A stretch of DNA of 64,000 nucleotides from Irineochytrium annulatum. Taxonomy: Eukaryota > Chytridiomycota > Chytridiomycetes > Chytridiales > Chytridiaceae. Below are positions 60,251-64,000 of the stretch, piece after piece. The notes below the pieces were generated by a model. The model did not search any database and was not told the DNA's origin. It worked only from the letters and a program-made list of their open reading frames with translations. Location: contig JADGJL010000003.1 of assembly GCA_027600665.1 (NCBI GenBank), positions 186,001-250,000 on the forward strand, read 5' to 3'. A program made the position numbers and the translations under genes. Position 1 is the stretch's first letter. Each line of letters begins with the position of its first letter.

Positions 60251-61981
60251 TTGGGTAGAAAAAGCAGATATACACGTCAGAAGCGACGTTCATTTTGGCC
60301 CGGTTTTCTCGGGGCTTGTCTGATCGCTGGAGGGGCTTACTGGCTTATAACAAATGTATGGTTGAACCAGATCCATGAAGACCCCGATTGGGTAGGGAGA
60401 AGCCAGCCTATTTTTGTAGATGGGCAACTGATGGATGGAGACGCCTTGGATACAGGAGATCAACTCAAGTTGCCTGTAAAGGTGCTGCAAGAAGCAGTTG
60501 ATGCGGGCATACGTTACGAACCAGATTCAGGCGATATCATTATTGCCTCCCCTCAGCGAGTTCTTCATATGAAAGAGGACAGCACACAAGCAGAACTTAA
60601 TCACAAAGATTATCCTATGACCGTAAAACCTGAGGTGAAGGATGGAGAAGCATACATTCCGCTCAAACCATTGAAGGAAGTGTACGGCATCGCCATACAG
60701 GAAGATTCGGTAACAGGTGCTGTACTGCTGATGCGCGGAGGAGACACGATACAATATGCAGAGATTGATACGCTGTCATCCAAAGCAGATAAGACGGTGC
60801 CGTTATATAAACGTGGGGGAGAATCCTCACCAATCATTGCCGATATGGAAAAGGATGCAAGGGTACGTGTATGGCAGACAGGTGATGAACAGAGTTTTGT
60901 TCAACTCGATAATGGATATGCCGGATATGTAGATAATGATCATATTGCACTCACGGAGAAAAAGAAGGTGGACACGCCCAAGTATACGCTGACTGCAGCA
61001 GAGAAGAAGTGGCAGAATAAACCGGTGAATCTGGTTTGGGAAGCCGTGTACAACCGTCAGCCTGATGTAGGCTCTATCGGCAAAATGCCTGGTGTGAATG
61101 TGGTCAGCCCCACATGGTTTCACATTACGGATGGACAAGGCACGGTGAAAAGCAAGGGAAACCAAGCTTATGTGAACTGGGCTCATCGTTCGGGTATGGA
61201 AGTATGGGGACTTATGGATAACAGCTTTGACCCGGACGTTACCAAAGAAGCTGTCGCTTCTTACGAGACACGTACTCATATTATTGAGCAGATGTTGGAG
61301 TATGCACAGACGTATCAATTGGATGGGATCAATATCGACTTTGAGAACGTGTATACCGATGACGGGCCGAATATTACGCAGTTTGTGCGCGAGATCAAGG
61401 CGATGGCACGCATACATGGATTGATGTTATCGATCGATGTAACACCAAAATCGAACAGTGAAATGTGGTCCGCCTTTCTGGATCGCCGTGCATTAGGTTC
61501 TTTTGCAGACTATGTCATTGTGATGGCTTATGATGAACATTGGGCGGCCAGTCCCAAGGCTGGGTCGGTAGCGTCTCTCCCATGGACTGAGGCTTCCCTG
61601 AGACGCATACTTGAGGAGGATGAAGTGCCTTCTAACAAATTGATCATGGCGGTTCCGCTCTATACAAGAATCTGGACGGAAGAGAAGAATGATCAAGGGG
61701 AGGTTAAAGTGTCTTCCAAAGCGGTAGGCATGAATACCATCGTGGAACTGATCCAAGAAAAGAAACTCAAACCCGAACTGGATCAGGCAAGTGGACAAAA
61801 CTATGTGGAATATGAGGAAGAAGGAGCTACCAAGAAAATATGGATCGAAGATGCCGTGTCCCTTCAGGCGCGAGTGGATTTGATCGCTTCCTTGAAGCTG
61901 GGCGGAGTAGCGGCATGGAATCGGAGTTTTGCTAACGCCTCTGCATGGGAGGTATTGAAGCAGGCCGGTTACCAGAAATAA
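60251..61981 (+). CDS. GH18 glycoside hydrolase with SH3-like domain
   Basis: 576 residues. A basic N-terminus and one membrane helix (about 17-37) anchor it. A copper-amine-oxidase-like domain (about 50-165) and an SH3-like domain (about 180-235, ending NGYAGYVDNDHI) precede a GH18 barrel. The barrel has the active-site segment LDGINIDFENV with D358, D363 and catalytic E365, and MAYDEHW and WNRSFAN near the end. The GH18 type is that of SleL/YdhD-like peptidoglycan or spore-cortex glucosaminidases. TTG start with GGAGG. It sits between perR and ygzB, an insertion relative to B. subtilis. Confidence 0.87.
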   Translation: MGRKSRYTRQKRRSFWPGFLGACLIAGGAYWLITNVWLNQIHEDPDWVGRSQPIFVDGQLMDGDALDTGDQLKLPVKVLQEAVDAGIRYEPDSGDIIIASPQRVLHMKEDSTQAELNHKDYPMTVKPEVKDGEAYIPLKPLKEVYGIAIQEDSVTGAVLLMRGGDTIQYAEIDTLSSKADKTVPLYKRGGESSPIIADMEKDARVRVWQTGDEQSFVQLDNGYAGYVDNDHIALTEKKKVDTPKYTLTAAEKKWQNKPVNLVWEAVYNRQPDVGSIGKMPGVNVVSPTWFHITDGQGTVKSKGNQAYVNWAHRSGMEVWGLMDNSFDPDVTKEAVASYETRTHIIEQMLEYAQTYQLDGINIDFENVYTDDGPNITQFVREIKAMARIHGLMLSIDVTPKSNSEMWSAFLDRRALGSFADYVIVMAYDEHWAASPKAGSVASLPWTEASLRRILEEDEVPSNKLIMAVPLYTRIWTEEKNDQGEVKVSSKAVGMNTIVELIQEKKLKPELDQASGQNYVEYEEEGATKKIWIEDAVSLQARVDLIASLKLGGVAAWNRSFANASAWEVLKQAGYQK

Positions 61982-62161
61982 TAGGCTCATGCTCGGTGTT
62001 CGACGAATGGCTTCTCTTGTTGTTCTCTGCCAAGCCAGAAGTCGCTCCCGCTTGATACCACCTTATATGTAATCTATCATTTTATTAGCTATAGGAATCA
62101 TAACTTAATTTCATATCTCGACTATTAAACAGCAACAAGGACTTACTGATAAGAAACGTCC

Positions 62162-62196
62162 AAAAAGGTCCGGTAGACATACCGGGCCTTTTTTGT
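62162..62196. terminator. Terminator between the GH18 gene and ygzB
   Basis: AAAAAGG-CCGGTA and TACCGGGCC-TTTTTT pair with small internal mismatches between convergent genes. No other feature is seen in 61982-62247. Confidence 0.75.
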
Positions 62197-62247
62197 TCTT
62201 CAATGAAATTAGGGCAAAGACATTTAGCGGTTGGAGATCATTTCGTG

Positions 62248-62628
62248 CTAACCATCAGTGGGGGGAACTGTTGTGGAAGGCGCTTTCAGTTGTTGACTGG
62301 TCATATTGGCCTTATTAGGATCCAGGGTGAGGATGGTATGACAGAACATACATCGATCCGTTTTGCCCAGCATTTTGGTTAACTTCCCGCATTCCGGACA
62401 GTCGACTTGTACTGCGCTGGTGGAGAGCATACCCGCCCAGAAATAAATGGCTAGACTGGCCATCATGGCGATCAATCCGATGACAAGTCCTACAGCTGCG
62501 AATACCTTGCCAGCATGTCCCCAGAAAACAATTCCTGCTGTTCCCAGTATCATTAGGCCCATCCCTAGCATGGTCAGTAGTAATCCCCAAGTGCGAAAAG
62601 CATTAATTTTTGCTGATTTAAAAATCAT
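62248..62628 (-). CDS. ygzB: YgzB-like membrane protein (UPF0295)
   Basis: 126 residues. Two membrane helix pairs (about 13-35 and 42-68) lead to a C-terminal zinc-ribbon-like segment VDCPECGKLTKMLGKTDRCMFC with four Cys in two CxxC pairs. The order IYFWAGMLSTSAVQV then the ribbon is diagnostic of YgzB. Function is unknown. In B. subtilis it lies between perR and ygxA. Here it is on the opposite strand relative to its neighbours. GGAG is ten bases before the ATG. Confidence 0.88.
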   Translation of the reverse strand: MIFKSAKINAFRTWGLLLTMLGMGLMILGTAGIVFWGHAGKVFAAVGLVIGLIAMMASLAIYFWAGMLSTSAVQVDCPECGKLTKMLGKTDRCMFCHTILTLDPNKANMTSQQLKAPSTTVPPTDG

Positions 62629-62750
62629 GAAAAATGCTCCTATCGTATGAGTAGTATCGGACCTGGAAAAGAAGGAAACTTTAGTCTGGATGTAGAATTA
62701 CATTATAACTGACTTGGCGCTTATCTGCCATGAAATGTATGGAGGGAATC

Positions 62751-63629
62751 GTGGAATTAAAGAACCTTGCTTTTTTGTCCGAACAGTCGGAAGAGACAGG
62801 GGCAGTTGGGGCTATCGCTTATTCCCACCCGGGAGAGCGATTCCACGGCTCCCTAATTCAAGATTTCGAATTATTGGTACTTGTTGTTCATAATGATGAT
62901 CAATTAAAATCGGCGGTGGGACATTACAGATATGGTGATCTTCGTTATCAAATGATCTATGCAAGCCGTCATGAATTAAAGAGTAGTATAGTTACCGGGA
63001 ATCACAATAATCTTACCGAGTGTCTGATTGAAGGTGAGATTATATGGGAAGAGGACAGCGCCTTAAGCGATTTGCGACAAGAACTGTCTGCCTTTGGTAC
63101 AGAATTACGTGAGCAGAAGCTCCTGCATGAATTCACCAGTTTCTTGAGGATGTATGTGGAGGCGAAACGTCATATCCAGGAAGGTCATGTTGTAGATGCC
63201 TACTACAATGTATTAGAAGCTCTGGGCAACTGGGCAAGAATTGTATTGATTGAACAGGGGATATACCCGGATCATGCCGTCTGGACACATGTGCAGAATC
63301 TGGATCGTGCTTTGTGGAAACTATACCAAGAGCTTACGGTAAGCTCGGAGACACTGGAGCAGAGAGTAGAGCTTGTACTGCTTGCCTGTGAGTTTTCGGT
63401 AATGTCCAAAATGAGTGAATGCTCAGAGCTGCTGCTACGTGTGTTAAGAAGTCGCAAGGAGCCTTGGAGCATCAATGAACTTGTTCATCATCCGCAGTTA
63501 AGATTCGTTCGAGAAGATCTACCTCTGGTTATACGCAAGTTGGTCTTTCGTTCTATAGTAAAAGAATCGCCAGGGTGGCCATCTATCGAAGGAGAGGGTC
63601 GGGAAATTCGGTATTGGATTGAGACATAA
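62751..63629 (+). CDS. ygxA: YgxA-like nucleotidyltransferase-fold protein
   Basis: 292 residues. The first half resembles a degenerate nucleotidyltransferase domain (FHGSLIQDFELLVLVVHND). The middle part is a helical HEPN-like domain (FLRMYVEAKRHIQEGHVVDAYYNVLEALGNWARI). A winged helix-like domain ends it (SINELVHHPQLRFVREDLPLVIRKLV). B. subtilis YgxA has the same position next to ygzB and before rrnD. Function is unknown. The start is a GTG five bases after GGAGG; the ATG at 62739 overlaps that site. Confidence 0.82.
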   Translation: MELKNLAFLSEQSEETGAVGAIAYSHPGERFHGSLIQDFELLVLVVHNDDQLKSAVGHYRYGDLRYQMIYASRHELKSSIVTGNHNNLTECLIEGEIIWEEDSALSDLRQELSAFGTELREQKLLHEFTSFLRMYVEAKRHIQEGHVVDAYYNVLEALGNWARIVLIEQGIYPDHAVWTHVQNLDRALWKLYQELTVSSETLEQRVELVLLACEFSVMSKMSECSELLLRVLRSRKEPWSINELVHHPQLRFVREDLPLVIRKLVFRSIVKESPGWPSIEGEGREIRYWIET

Positions 63630-63663
63630 CCTTCTTCAAAAGTCTGGCAATAATTGATCGCAT

Positions 63664-63692
63664 AAGGGAGGGGAAACCTTCCTTTTTTGTTT
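63664..63692 (+). terminator. Terminator after ygxA
   Basis: AAGGGAGG pairs with CCTTCCTT (one G-U), then TTTT. It separates ygxA from the rRNA promoters. Confidence 0.78.
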
Positions 63693-63715
63693 GTTTAATA
63701 ATTTATAAAAAAATG

Positions 63716-63745
63716 TTGACTCTGATTCACGATATATGATACATT
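63716..63745 (+). promoter_or_regulatory. rRNA operon promoter P1
   Basis: TTGACT (63716-63721) and TACATT (63740-63745) with an 18-base spacer. Confidence 0.8.
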
Positions 63746-63844
63746 ATATTTCGTTCCTCAAACGAGATTATCGCCAACAAACGATAAATTCTTCAGAGGA
63801 AAAGTGAAGAACTAACGCATCAAAAAAAGAAATTAAAAAAGTTC

Positions 63845-63874
63845 TTGACGAAAACAAACGAAATGTGATACATT
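63845..63874 (+). promoter_or_regulatory. rRNA operon promoter P2
   Basis: TTGACG (63845-63850) and TACATT (63869-63874), again with an 18-base spacer, about 129 bases after P1. Confidence 0.85.
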
Positions 63875-64000
63875 ATTTAAGTCGCCGCCGAAACTTGGTT
63901 GAGACGAAAAGAAGTGAAACAAATCGTGTTTGATCTTTGAAAACTGAACAACGAGTGAGTAAACATTCTGCTTGCAGAATGAACGCGAAAGTTTGAAACA
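63875..64000 (+). ncRNA. 5' leader of an rRNA operon (16S gene lies beyond the edge)
   Basis: The sequence TTTGATCTTTGAAAACTGAA followed by CAACGAGTGAG is the conserved antiterminator-like leader found before 16S and between 16S and 23S genes in Paenibacillus and Bacillus. CATTCTGC/GCAGAATG forms a hairpin. The window ends before the 16S 5' end. Confidence 0.85.

Overview
The window looks like chromosomal DNA from a Gram-positive, spore-forming Firmicute, most likely Paenibacillus (genus is an inference). Supporting signs are AGGAGG ribosome sites with frequent GTG/TTG starts, U-tailed hairpin terminators, and Bacillales genes (perR-ygzB-ygxA before an rRNA operon, a sigY-yxlC group, gatCAB, yyaC, ykpA, a lysine riboswitch). 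I found no tRNA, CRISPR array, prophage or intact insertion sequence. The 16S rRNA gene itself lies just past the right edge.

Left part (1-25 kb). A secreted transglutaminase-like protein is followed by a 1,507-residue LPXTG surface adhesin and a convergent class D sortase that probably anchors it. Then come a lysine-type permease behind a lysine riboswitch, a CvfC/YpgR-like HEAT protein, a small degenerate-receiver protein, a divergent response regulator/sensor kinase pair, a cytochrome bd-type oxidase operon with small membrane proteins, an ABC-F protein, an MneS-like manganese exporter and several small stress proteins (DUF1328, YtxG/DUF948, YflT).

Centre (25.5-38 kb). The most notable region is a general-stress signalling cluster: receiver-PP2C phosphatase (RsbY-like), giant CHASE3-HAMP-GAF-kinase with three receivers (RsbK-like), CheR-type methyltransferase (RsbM-like), a second hybrid kinase, then rsbV, rsbW and a SigB-type sigma factor. 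The architecture matches the B. cereus RsbKMY pathway plus an extra hybrid kinase. Six sites of the form GTTTCA-N14-GGTTAT stand in front of rsbV itself and of DUF1328, ytxG, yflT, the GlsB/YtxH/DUF5665 genes and a PAP2 phosphatase. The window therefore seems to carry a sigma factor, its switch and much of a local regulon.

Right part (38-64 kb). Mostly housekeeping and accessory metabolism: asparaginase, pirin, YyaC, hydrolases, methyltransferase, and an O-antigen-ligase-like protein with a strikingly GC-rich core. A repeat-laden noncoding stretch follows, then DedA, a thioredoxin-like protein and a 230-bp MITE-like inverted-repeat element. Next are an ECF sigma factor (SigY-like) with its own promoter, gatCAB, MgtC, a DUF4097 membrane pair, perR, a GH18 glycosidase, ygzB, ygxA and tandem promoters of an rRNA operon.
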